Assembly: GCA_964195335.1 (NCBI GenBank)
Contig: CAXMPC010000143.1
Span: forward strand, 1-11,158
Reading direction: 5' to 3'
Origin: QNFN01 sp964195335
GTDB taxonomy: Bacteria > Pseudomonadota > Gammaproteobacteria > QNFN01
DNA length: 11,158 bases
The position numbers and the translations under genes are program-made. Below, in pieces: positions 1-6,531 of the stretch (positions are counted from its first letter, which is position 1; each line of letters begins with the position of its first letter). Under the pieces are notes generated by a model that made no database searches, was not told the DNA's origin, and saw nothing but the letters and a program-made list of their open reading frames with translations.

Positions 1-309
1 CACTGCCACCAGAAATCGTTCAATGTCATGGGTGCGGTGAGCCGGACACTGGAGATGATCCCCGGCCTGACAGTCGAACCCATCGCCTCCTCATGCTGCG
101 GCATGGCCGGCAACTTCGGCTACCATCGCGACACCGTCGACGTGTCGCTGCAGATGGGCGAACTGTCCCTGTTGCCTGCCGTGCGCGCCGCTGACGACGA
201 TGACCTCATCGTCGCCGACGGCGCCTCATGCCGTCACCAGATCAGCGACGCCACCGACCGTGCTCCGCTGCACGTAGCCAGGATATTGCAAATGGCACTG
301 GAATCATGA
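1..309 (+). CDS. C-terminal end of an FAD-linked dehydrogenase / Fe-S oxidoreductase (5' truncated by window)
   Basis: The reading frame is open from base 1, so only the last 102 codons are present. Visible motifs are HCHQKS at the very start, SSCCGMAGNFGY about 30 residues later, and GASCRHQI near the end. These cysteine-rich blocks are the second CCG domain of the Fe-S oxidoreductase module found at the C terminus of large FAD-linked oxidases (YdiJ/D-2-hydroxyglutarate dehydrogenase type) and in glycolate or D-lactate oxidase Fe-S subunits. The family oxidises 2-hydroxyacids and passes electrons through Fe-S centres towards the quinone pool. Whether this is the large fused form or a separate Fe-S subunit cannot be decided, because the N-terminal part is outside the window. 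The stop overlaps the start of the GntR regulator by ATGA, so the two are probably co-transcribed and the regulator may control this enzyme. Confidence 0.85.
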   Translation, partial: HCHQKSFNVMGAVSRTLEMIPGLTVEPIASSCCGMAGNFGYHRDTVDVSLQMGELSLLPAVRAADDDDLIVADGASCRHQISDATDRAPLHVARILQMALES

Positions 310-980
310 ACCTTGCCGTACCACATGGGCCGATCGAGCGCCGTTCCCTGCACGACGAAATGGTCGAGCGCCTGCGCGCCATGATCAACGCCGGCGAGCT
401 CAAGGCGGGGCAGAAAATCCCGGAAAAAGAGCTCTGCGAGCGCTTCGGCGTCTCGCGAACACCGCTGCGCGAGGCGCTAAAGGTGCTCTCCGTCGAGGGG
501 TACATCAAGCTCACTCAGAACCGTGGTGCCAGTGTTGCCCGGCTCACCCTGCAGGATCTCGAGAACGTGTTCCCGGTGATGGCGAGCCTCGAGGCCCTGT
601 CGGGCGAACTCGCCTGCGCACGGATCAGCGACGCGGAAATCGACGCCATCGGCCAGCTGCACGCCGACATGGTCGATCATCACCGGCACGCCAACCTGCC
701 GGAATACTTCCGTCTCAACCAGGCGATCCACGAGGCGATTCTCGACGCCTCGCGCAACCCGGCACTGATCTCCACCCACCGCAGCCTGGCCGGACGCATC
801 ACCCGGGCACGCTACATGGCCAACATGTCGCAGGAGCGCTGGGACAAGGCCATGGCAGAACACGAGGTGATCCTCCAGGAGCTCAGCGCACGGCGTAAAT
901 CGCGCCTCGCCAAGATCCTCCGCGATCACGTCATCAACAAGCTCGATTCGGTCAAGGCGGCCATCGACTCGCTGGTGTGA
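306..980 (+). CDS. GntR-family transcriptional regulator, FCD (FadR) subclass
   Basis: A 224-residue protein, the usual size for this class. Residues about 12-78 are the winged helix-turn-helix; the recognition segment CERFGVSRTPLREALKVL (44-61) is the classic GntR signature. Residues about 85-215 are the all-helical FCD ligand-binding domain. His142, His186 and His208 sit where FCD proteins place their metal or ligand-binding histidines; the acidic residue that often precedes the first histidine by four positions is Asn138 here. The start at 306 was chosen because the winged helix begins about 12 residues later and because ATGA couples it to the upstream oxidoreductase. A longer frame from 228 would only add residues read through the upstream gene. 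By family precedent it is a repressor or activator released by a carboxylic acid, perhaps the substrate of the upstream dehydrogenase; that pairing is inferred from position only. Confidence 0.9.
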   Translation: MNLAVPHGPIERRSLHDEMVERLRAMINAGELKAGQKIPEKELCERFGVSRTPLREALKVLSVEGYIKLTQNRGASVARLTLQDLENVFPVMASLEALSGELACARISDAEIDAIGQLHADMVDHHRHANLPEYFRLNQAIHEAILDASRNPALISTHRSLAGRITRARYMANMSQERWDKAMAEHEVILQELSARRKSRLAKILRDHVINKLDSVKAAIDSLV

Positions 981-1290
981 CCGCTACGCGTACAGGGGGT
1001 CGGCTGGCGCAACGGAAATGATTCATATTGGCCGCTCGCAAGCCGAGTCATCCTGCAAGACCGTGCAGCACATCCGGCACCCGGAACGCTTATCCATGAT
1101 TCAGTTCCGGCATCCCTGCCCTACATTGACCACGGACCGTCTTGGTGACACCGGTTCTGTCAGGCAAGACCATGACATCTCGCTAGCTATCCACGGCGAC
1201 ACTCTCAGAAGCTCTGTTCGCCTCTATCTCTAACCACGAATACTTGGCACAGCAGTGGCCCAGTTGAGGAGTTATTCACGGCACTGGATG

Positions 1291-1389
1291 ACATTGCTTG
1301 CCAGCCAGCATATATAGGCAATGTGATCAGGCATCTTACTGAAAGAACTAGGATTCCAAACTGGTCTGGAATAGTCATCTTGTGACTAT
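1291..1389. repeat. Cluster of three perfect inverted repeats
   Basis: Three perfect short inverted repeats follow one another. ACATTGC (1291-1297) pairs with GCAATGT (1318-1324) across 20 bases. ATTCCA (1353-1358) pairs with TGGAAT (1367-1372) across 8 bases. ATAGTCA (1371-1377) pairs with TGACTAT (1383-1389) across 5 bases. The second and third share two bases, so their hairpins would compete or alternate. The cluster ends directly before the tRNA-like segment. It could be integrase or excisionase binding sites next to an attachment site, or a small structured RNA; nothing decides between these. Confidence 0.5.
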
Positions 1390-1397
1390 GAACCGCC

Positions 1398-1442
1398 TTT
1401 ACAGAGTGAGGGTCACTGGTTCAATCCCGGTATCGCCCACCA
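1398..1442 (+). tRNA. tRNA-Val(UAC)-like 3' half without 5' half: probable attachment-site scar or tRNA remnant
   Basis: A tRNA 3' half can be read base by base: anticodon loop TTTACAG (1398-1404) with anticodon TAC, variable loop GGGTC (1410-1414), T stem ACTGG (1415-1419), T loop TTCAATC (1420-1426), T stem CCGGT (1427-1431), acceptor strand ATCGCCC (1432-1438), discriminator A, then CCA (1440-1442). Anticodon and acceptor resemble tRNA-Val. The matching acceptor strand GGGCGAT and a D arm are absent upstream, and the anticodon stem has two mismatches. It is therefore not a working tRNA. Many integrative elements use the segment from anticodon loop to 3' end of a tRNA as attB, leaving exactly such a fragment at the far end of the insert, so this is read as an att scar. 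With this orientation the element would lie to the left. Confidence 0.55.
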
Positions 1443-1622
1443 AATTCCTTCCTTCTCTTTAATCCTGCACTTCATTTCAACCCCGATAACTGCGCAGACC
1501 AACGCAGTACGGGTGCCTGATCCGTGCACCTCGATTAAAAACGGGCGTACAGTGATGTCGATTTCCTGAGATAAACTTATTCACCGGACTGCCAAGGTAT
1601 TTGAGGCGTATGGAAACCCCCC

Positions 1623-2423
1623 ATGTCCCTGTTCTGGCGTAGCTGGCAGATCGTCACGGCACTTGTCTTCATCGTGCTGGGCGTGCTCTGTGTCCTCGCC
1701 GCCCTCCAGTTCAACCGCATCGAATCCAACCTGGTACGTGGTCGACTGGCCGTTCTTGCCGAGACAGCCCAGGCCCCCTTCCAGTCGGCGGCACGACTCG
1801 GCCTCCCGCTCACCAACGTCCGCAACGCCACGGCCATCCTGGAACGGTCGCGGATCACCGACCCGCAGATCGCCGCTATCCATGTATTCGATCCGCTCGG
1901 CACGATAATCCATTCCTCGGAATCCGACACCCCGACCAGTGTCCGCTCTGAAGTGCTGTTCGCCCTCTCGGCCACCAGTGATTCGACCTGGGATACCGAA
2001 GCCAGCGATTTCATATTTACCGGCAAGCAGATCACCGATGCCAGCGGCACAGCTGTAGGTGGAATCGCGGTCGTCTACCCGAAGATTGATCTGTTGACCT
2101 CGATCCAGGCGATGGTCACCAAACTGTTGCTCTACTCGGTGATCATCCTGCTGGTCATGAGCGCCGTTGCCGCGGTCGTCCTACGGGTCGGTTTGCGCCA
2201 GCCGATCAGGTCGTTCACCGCGTTGCTCGGAGTGCTCGACAGCTTCGAGCGGGACTCCTGGCGTCGACAGGCGGGTAGCACCCACGAAATGGTTCACGAC
2301 GATACGGGGCTGGGATTCGATACCAGCGATCTCGCGCGATTGGCGCATGCAGCGGAAGAGCGTTACGTCGACGGTGGCCGAGAACTGGCCACCTTCGAAG
2401 AGGATGAGGTACGGGACCGATGA
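1623..2423 (+). CDS. Two-TM periplasmic sensor protein with HAMP-like tail and no output domain
   Basis: A 266-residue membrane protein. TM1 spans about residues 8-29 and TM2 about 167-188. Between them is a periplasmic domain of about 135 residues containing AIHVFDPLGTIIHSSE (85-100), which resembles Cache-type ligand-sensing domains of chemoreceptors and diguanylate cyclases. After TM2 comes RQPIRSF (192-198) and then TSDLARLAHAAEERYV (234-249), the layout of a HAMP-like linker, and the protein ends. There is no kinase, GGDEF, EAL or methyl-accepting domain. The start at 1623 has GGAA seven bases upstream. The stop overlaps the next gene by ATGA. Lacking an output, it probably acts by pairing with another membrane protein, the obvious partner being the sensor/HAMP half of the next gene. 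The Cache and HAMP assignments rest on layout and short motifs. Confidence 0.75.
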   Translation: MSLFWRSWQIVTALVFIVLGVLCVLAALQFNRIESNLVRGRLAVLAETAQAPFQSAARLGLPLTNVRNATAILERSRITDPQIAAIHVFDPLGTIIHSSESDTPTSVRSEVLFALSATSDSTWDTEASDFIFTGKQITDASGTAVGGIAVVYPKIDLLTSIQAMVTKLLLYSVIILLVMSAVAAVVLRVGLRQPIRSFTALLGVLDSFERDSWRRQAGSTHEMVHDDTGLGFDTSDLARLAHAAEERYVDGGRELATFEEDEVRDR

Positions 2424-4468
2424 GTCCGGACCGGTCGCCAAGCCGCACCATCGCCCGGCGACTGGTGCCCTGGGCCGCCCTGATGATCATCTTCTCGTCG
2501 GCTCTGCTCGGTTACTTTGCCATTACGGTGTTTGACGAGGCCGTCGAACCCGAGTTGAACAGGCGCACCCACCTGATCGGGTCGATGGTGCGCTCGAACA
2601 TCCAGTTGGCCTTGGACAGTGGCATCCCGATTGAGCACCTCGCCGGTGTCGACGCCTACCTTGACGACGTACTCGAAGCGTTCGACGAGGTCTCGTCGAT
2701 CACCCTGCTCACGGATACCGGCCGTACTGTCTCCGAGGCCCTGAAAGAAAACACGTCATCGGGGAGCGCCACATCGAAACCCGCAAACGACGCCGTGGCC
2801 AGCGATACCAGGCACTACCGCCTGGACCGTGTCGTGATGCCTGTACTGGACGGAAACAAGCTGGTCGGTCGCATCGTGGTGAAGATCGATCGCCAGTTCA
2901 TCACCACCCAGTTTCGGAACATCTTCCTCGACATCGCCGTGGTCATCATCGTGGCCACGCTGCTGGCTTTCGAAATCATGCTGACAGTTGTCTCCAGGTC
3001 GTTCATCAAGCCGCTTGATCGCCTCGTCGAACTGCTCAAGCGGCAGGCCACGGGCGACTTCTCCTCGACCCTGAAACGAACCACCACCGGGGCACTGGTC
3101 GACCGTGTCTCAGAGCGTTTCTCCGACCACGCGATCGACCTGCACGCCAGGTTTGGACGCCTGCGCGAACAGTTGACCGCTCGAGGCTCGAATGCCGGGC
3201 AACTCGATACCCTGGGCGCACGCCATGGATTGCTGGCGAGTAAGCCGAATCACCTGAGTCGGCGCAATGCCGTCGACATCCGCCTGCCCTTTTTCCTGTT
3301 CGTGGTCGCGGAGGAACTGAGCAAACCGTTCCTGCCTCTCTACATCAAGGCACGCCTGGGAATACCGGGTTGGATCAGCGAGGAACTGCTCATCAGCCTA
3401 CCGCTGGTGGCCTACCTGGTCTGCATCGCCTTGCTGTCTCCTTTCGCCCGGATGCTGATCCGGCGCTTCGGCTCACGTCACCTGTTCCTGGCCGCCTTGA
3501 TCCCGGTCATCTGCAGCCATGTCGGCATGGCTCTCAGTGAAAGCGTCTGGGAGATCATGGTCTGGCGCGGAATCGTCGGTGCCGCCTACGCGCTCACCAC
3601 CATCGCCTGCCAGGATTACGCGCTCACATCCGTCGAAGGAGGCCAACCCGGACGCGCCATGAGCGGATTCATCGCCGTCCTGATCGGCGGCACATTCTGC
3701 GGCACCGCACTGGGTGGCGTCATGGCCGATCGCCTCGGGCAGAGCAACGTCTTTTTTGCCAGCGCCCTGATCGCGGTCCTCGCCGGGTTCCTCGCCCTGC
3801 GTCTACTCGAGGACCATTCCACGATCAAGAAACCAGCTCCGGCAGGATCTTTCGCCCGCCACCTCTGGCGCCCGTTCCAGAGCCGCCGGATGGCCCTGCT
3901 CATGCTCGGCATCTCGATTCCGGCCAACGCCCTGACGGTGGCCCTCCTCTGGTTCCTGGCACCGCTGCTGCTGGGAGATATAGGGGTCAGTGCCGCAGAT
4001 ACCGGTCGGGTGATGATGCTCTACTACCTCTGCATCATCCTGCTCGGACCCTTCGTCGCCACGAAGAGCGGATCTCCAGTGAGCGGCCTCGCTCTCATGT
4101 TCGTTGGCGGCGCCCTCTCCGGTGGCGCTTTACTCGTCGTAGCCGGCAGCGTCACTTTCTGGCACGTCACGCTTGCCATCGTGGCCTGCGGTATCGGCCA
4201 TTCACTGTTGCGCGCTCCCCTGTTGGCGGCGTGTGTCAGAATCGCGGACGAGGAGTTCGACCCGGGGTCCAGGGACGCCCTGCTCGGAGCCCTGCAGATG
4301 GTCGAGAGAATCGGTAGCACCATCGGACTGGTCAGTGTCGCCATCCTGGTGGGTAGCTTCGGCTTCGAACCGGCCCTGGCGGTCACCGGTGCCGTGGCCC
4401 TCGCAGGCGCCCTGGTCTATGCCGTACCGGAAACCGTGCGCCTGTGCGCAACCAGGAAACCATCATGA
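2420..4468 (+). CDS. Sensor/HAMP module fused to a 12-TM major facilitator (MFS) transporter
   Basis: A 682-residue protein, about 280 residues longer than an ordinary MFS carrier. Residues 1-36 are cytoplasmic start and TM1; 37-165 form a periplasmic sensor-like domain (SSITLLTDTGRTV at 92-104, VMPVLDGNKLVGRIVVKID at 139-157); TM2 is about 168-191; 192-255 is a HAMP-like linker with IKPLDRL (196-202) and a predicted helix up to about 250. Residues 286-670 then give twelve further hydrophobic segments. The loop between MFS helices 2 and 3 carries PFARMLIRRFGSRH (341-354), the position and basic character of MFS motif A. A long cytoplasmic loop (462-488) separates the two six-helix halves. The reading frame is continuous across the junction. 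ATGA overlaps join it to both neighbours. The HAMP sits where it would normally drive a signalling output, suggesting that sensing gates or modulates transport. The substrate is unknown. Confidence 0.85.
   Translation: MSPDRSPSRTIARRLVPWAALMIIFSSALLGYFAITVFDEAVEPELNRRTHLIGSMVRSNIQLALDSGIPIEHLAGVDAYLDDVLEAFDEVSSITLLTDTGRTVSEALKENTSSGSATSKPANDAVASDTRHYRLDRVVMPVLDGNKLVGRIVVKIDRQFITTQFRNIFLDIAVVIIVATLLAFEIMLTVVSRSFIKPLDRLVELLKRQATGDFSSTLKRTTTGALVDRVSERFSDHAIDLHARFGRLREQLTARGSNAGQLDTLGARHGLLASKPNHLSRRNAVDIRLPFFLFVVAEELSKPFLPLYIKARLGIPGWISEELLISLPLVAYLVCIALLSPFARMLIRRFGSRHLFLAALIPVICSHVGMALSESVWEIMVWRGIVGAAYALTTIACQDYALTSVEGGQPGRAMSGFIAVLIGGTFCGTALGGVMADRLGQSNVFFASALIAVLAGFLALRLLEDHSTIKKPAPAGSFARHLWRPFQSRRMALLMLGISIPANALTVALLWFLAPLLLGDIGVSAADTGRVMMLYYLCIILLGPFVATKSGSPVSGLALMFVGGALSGGALLVVAGSVTFWHVTLAIVACGIGHSLLRAPLLAACVRIADEEFDPGSRDALLGALQMVERIGSTIGLVSVAILVGSFGFEPALAVTGAVALAGALVYAVPETVRLCATRKPS
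4454..4459 (+). promoter_or_regulatory. Ribosome binding site deciding the binding-protein start
   Basis: AGGAAA ends five bases before the ATG at 4465, inside the end of the MFS gene. It supports the ATG over the upstream GTG at 4444. Confidence 0.5.
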
Positions 4469-5478
4469 TTCATTTTCCGAAACGTCATCTTGTCTCGATG
4501 ACGCTCCTGCTGGCACTCTCGTTTCCGCTGCAGGCGACAGACGTGAGTGACAAGAAATCGATCTACCTAGCTCTCTGGCGAGGTTGCGAGCAGGCCTGCG
4601 AGGGATTCAAACAGGAGATCGCCGCCAGCGGCCTCGAAACCGAGATCGTGGTTCGGAACGCAAATCAGGACAAACACAGGCTGGCGGAATTCGTTGAAGA
4701 GGCCCGTGCTCTCAAGGCCGACATAGTGGTCACTTGGGGCACCAGCGTAACTCTGGGCATGGCAGGAAAGATCACCGATCAGCAGAATCCCAATGTCCTC
4801 AACAACCTGCCAGTGGTTTTCATGATCGTCGCCGACCCGGTCGGCTCGGGCATCATCGAATCCTATGAAAAGACTGGGCGAGCCAACGTCACAGGCACGC
4901 GTAACCGGGTTCCCGAGAAGGTCAACATCGCCACCATGAAGGCTTACCTGCCTTCGTTCAGCAAGCTCGGCCTGCTGTTCAATCGCGACGAACCCAACTC
5001 GGTCCTAAAGATGAATGAGTTGCAAAAGCTGTCCGGCGAGATGGGTTTCGAGCTGATTGCTTTCGAGATAGAACTGGACGCCGACGCCAAACCAATTCCG
5101 GAATCGATCCCTGTCCGACTCGCAGAAATGAAAATGGCAGGAGCCGACTTCATCTACTTCGGATCAAGTTCGTTTCTTCGAGTCCACGGCGACATATTCA
5201 CCCGCGCGGCCGTGGACAACGGTCTACCGATATTGAGCCCGTACGAAAAGCTGGTACGCGACTCCGATGCCCTGCTCTCCGTAGCAGCGCCCTACGGAGA
5301 AGTCGGTCATCTCGCAGCACGCCAGGTCCTGAAAATCCTGGTCGATGGCACATCGCCAGGAGAGTTACCAGTTGCCTCGCTTGACCAGTTCGCCTACGTG
5401 ATCAACATGGCCGTCGCGAAAAAGCTCAAGCTCTTTCCGCCTATCGAATTTCTCCAGTTCGCTGAAACCGTCAACTGA
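4465..5478 (+). CDS. Exported ABC-type substrate-binding protein, PF04392 (ABC_sub_bind) type
   Basis: A 337-residue protein with a signal peptide: basic MIHFPKRH, hydrophobic core 9-20, likely cleavage after LQA at about residue 24. The mature part has the two-lobed periplasmic-binding layout of the PF04392 family: ADIVVTWGTSVTLG (85-98), VVFMIVADPVGSGII (117-131), NVTGTRN (141-147), LGLLFNRDEPNS (168-179), and the characteristic end GHLAARQVLKILVDGTSPGELPV (281-303, given in parts: GHLAARQVLKIL then GELPV), followed by VINMAVAKKL. The start at 4465 is preceded by AGGAAA five bases upstream and overlaps the MFS stop by ATGA; a GTG at 4444 would add seven residues ahead of a good signal peptide and is less likely. 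No ABC permease or ATPase lies nearby. It probably delivers ligand to the sensor domains, the MFS part, or both. The ligand is unknown; relatives have been linked to amino acids such as tryptophan and to other small molecules. Confidence 0.85.
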   Translation: MIHFPKRHLVSMTLLLALSFPLQATDVSDKKSIYLALWRGCEQACEGFKQEIAASGLETEIVVRNANQDKHRLAEFVEEARALKADIVVTWGTSVTLGMAGKITDQQNPNVLNNLPVVFMIVADPVGSGIIESYEKTGRANVTGTRNRVPEKVNIATMKAYLPSFSKLGLLFNRDEPNSVLKMNELQKLSGEMGFELIAFEIELDADAKPIPESIPVRLAEMKMAGADFIYFGSSSFLRVHGDIFTRAAVDNGLPILSPYEKLVRDSDALLSVAAPYGEVGHLAARQVLKILVDGTSPGELPVASLDQFAYVINMAVAKKLKLFPPIEFLQFAETVN

Positions 5479-5533
5479 TCATCTCTGACAGTCGTGATTT
5501 TCTACCCGCCTCAGCTCCACGGCTGGCACCGGC

Positions 5534-5543
5534 AGTCTAGACT
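5534..5543. repeat. Palindrome AGTCTAGACT flanked by direct repeats
   Basis: A 10-bp perfect palindrome in the 159-base gap between the binding-protein and lipoprotein genes. It is flanked by two copies of GGCACCGG (5525-5532 and 5552-5559). It may be an operator for the downstream lipoprotein gene. No T-run follows, so it is not an obvious terminator. Confidence 0.3.
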
Positions 5544-5637
5544 CTGTACAGGGCACCGGTAAAAACGCTGGCCAGTGGCAGCGGGATATACCTCGATTCA
5601 CGCAAGCGGCTTGGCCAGCATCGTGGAGATACTGGAA

Positions 5638-6363
5638 ATGGAGCGCACGCGGGCCTTACACCGCCTCGGTTTGGGGCTGATCATCCTGCCGCTGCTCGGT
5701 TTACCGGGCTGCTCCACCATGAACCAGTCCTACAGCACCACGAGCCACGAGAACCTCTCCCTGCAGGTCGGTGATCTCGAGACGCACGGCATCGCCTTCA
5801 TCAGCACCTCGGCCAGCACCGGGCGCGAGGAGGACCGGCAGGCGGTGGCGCTGCTCTTCGCCCAGGTGCTTCGCGAGCAGTACCCGCTGATCCAGGTCAC
5901 CAGCCTCTCCGAGACGCTCGGCAAGGTGAACGCGGCCGATCTCGCCGATGCCTACATCGCCATGCACGGCGACTACCGATCGACCGGGTTGTTGCGACAG
6001 GAGACTCTCGCCGCCATCGGCAAGGCGACCGGGGCCCGCTACCTCGCCCAACTCCGGCTTTCAGCCTTCGCCCAGAACTCCTCCACCCGCTTCGGCGCCC
6101 TCGGCCTCCGCATCTTCAACACCAGGGTCGCCCGGGTGCGGATTTTCTTCCAGATCTGGGACAGCGAGACCGGCGGTATCGCCTGGGAGGGGGTCGAGGA
6201 ACTGATTCGCTCCTTCGAAACGGCGCAAGAGAGCCTGGTCACCTTCCAGAGCGTGGTCGAGGAGAGTGCACGTAAACTGGTCGAGCGGCTGCCGCAACTC
6301 GAAGTACTCGCGCCGACCAGGCCTGGCCCCGAATCCCTGCCGTCACGACCGGACGCCAGCTGA
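5638..6363 (+). CDS. Outer-membrane-type lipoprotein of unknown function
   Basis: A 241-residue protein starting with a lipoprotein signal: basic n-region MERTRALHR, hydrophobic core, and lipobox LPGC with the lipidated Cys at residue 25. Ser follows the Cys, so inner-membrane retention (Asp at +2) is not signalled. The mature part contains LETHGIAFISTS, a segment rich in helices (VALLFAQVLREQYPLIQVTSL, in two blocks around residues 70-90), a possible strand-rich middle (YLAQLRLSAFAQ, VARVRIFFQIWDSETGGIAWEG) and a final helix. The order beta-helix-beta with a lipidated N terminus recalls the CsgG/LpoB/TolB-N-like group of envelope lipoproteins, but this is shape resemblance only. ATG 5638 was preferred to GTG 5575 because it gives a proper signal peptide and has GGAG nine bases upstream. 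A 168-base gap separates it from the hydrolase gene, so shared transcription is uncertain. Confidence 0.7.
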   Translation: MERTRALHRLGLGLIILPLLGLPGCSTMNQSYSTTSHENLSLQVGDLETHGIAFISTSASTGREEDRQAVALLFAQVLREQYPLIQVTSLSETLGKVNAADLADAYIAMHGDYRSTGLLRQETLAAIGKATGARYLAQLRLSAFAQNSSTRFGALGLRIFNTRVARVRIFFQIWDSETGGIAWEGVEELIRSFETAQESLVTFQSVVEESARKLVERLPQLEVLAPTRPGPESLPSRPDAS

Positions 6364-6428
6364 CCATCAGCAACGGCCAGGTCGCCCACGTGCCCGCCTC
6401 GCGACATTCCGGCCTCTCATCCGCGACT

Positions 6429-6444
6429 GACCTCGATTAAGGTC
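6429..6444. promoter_or_regulatory. 16-bp dyad, candidate operator upstream of hydrolase-P450 pair
   Basis: GACCTCGATTAAGGTC is an imperfect palindrome with perfect arms GACCT and AGGTC around six bases, 87 bases before the hydrolase start. Its size suits a dimeric regulator. The 11 bases ACCTCGATTAA inside it recur at 1528-1538, 84 bases before the sensor operon start, and ACCTCGATT occurs again at 5590-5598 upstream of the lipoprotein. Confidence 0.3.
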
Positions 6445-6531
6445 CGCCTTGCGACCGCATGCGATCCTGCACCGGCACAACATACAACGCCAGCGCGGCA
6501 TGGATGCGCTGAAGGACGGCACACGAGGCCT

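Larger units (their letters stand above)
981..1622. other. Long intergenic stretch between GntR gene and sensor operon
   Basis: About 640 bases with no convincing gene, in a window otherwise almost fully coding. The left half (981-1240) shows nothing recognisable; a 71-codon frame there has no family features. From about 1240 the base composition becomes visibly more AT-rich. This part holds three inverted repeats (1291-1389) and a tRNA-Val-like 3' half (1398-1442). A small dyad, GGTGC/GCACC, lies at 1512-1530, followed by an AT-rich run that may belong to the promoter of the sensor operon, although no clear -35/-10 pair could be assigned. Confidence 0.6.

Noticed and set aside
1018..1233. 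71-codon plus-strand frame in the long intergenic stretch
   Set aside because: No Shine-Dalgarno of note, no recognisable family features, and a composition like random reading of non-coding DNA.
1367..1442. A complete tRNA of normal length ending at the CCA
   Set aside because: The bases where the 5' acceptor strand should be do not pair with ATCGCCC, no standard D arm is present, and the anticodon stem has two mismatches.
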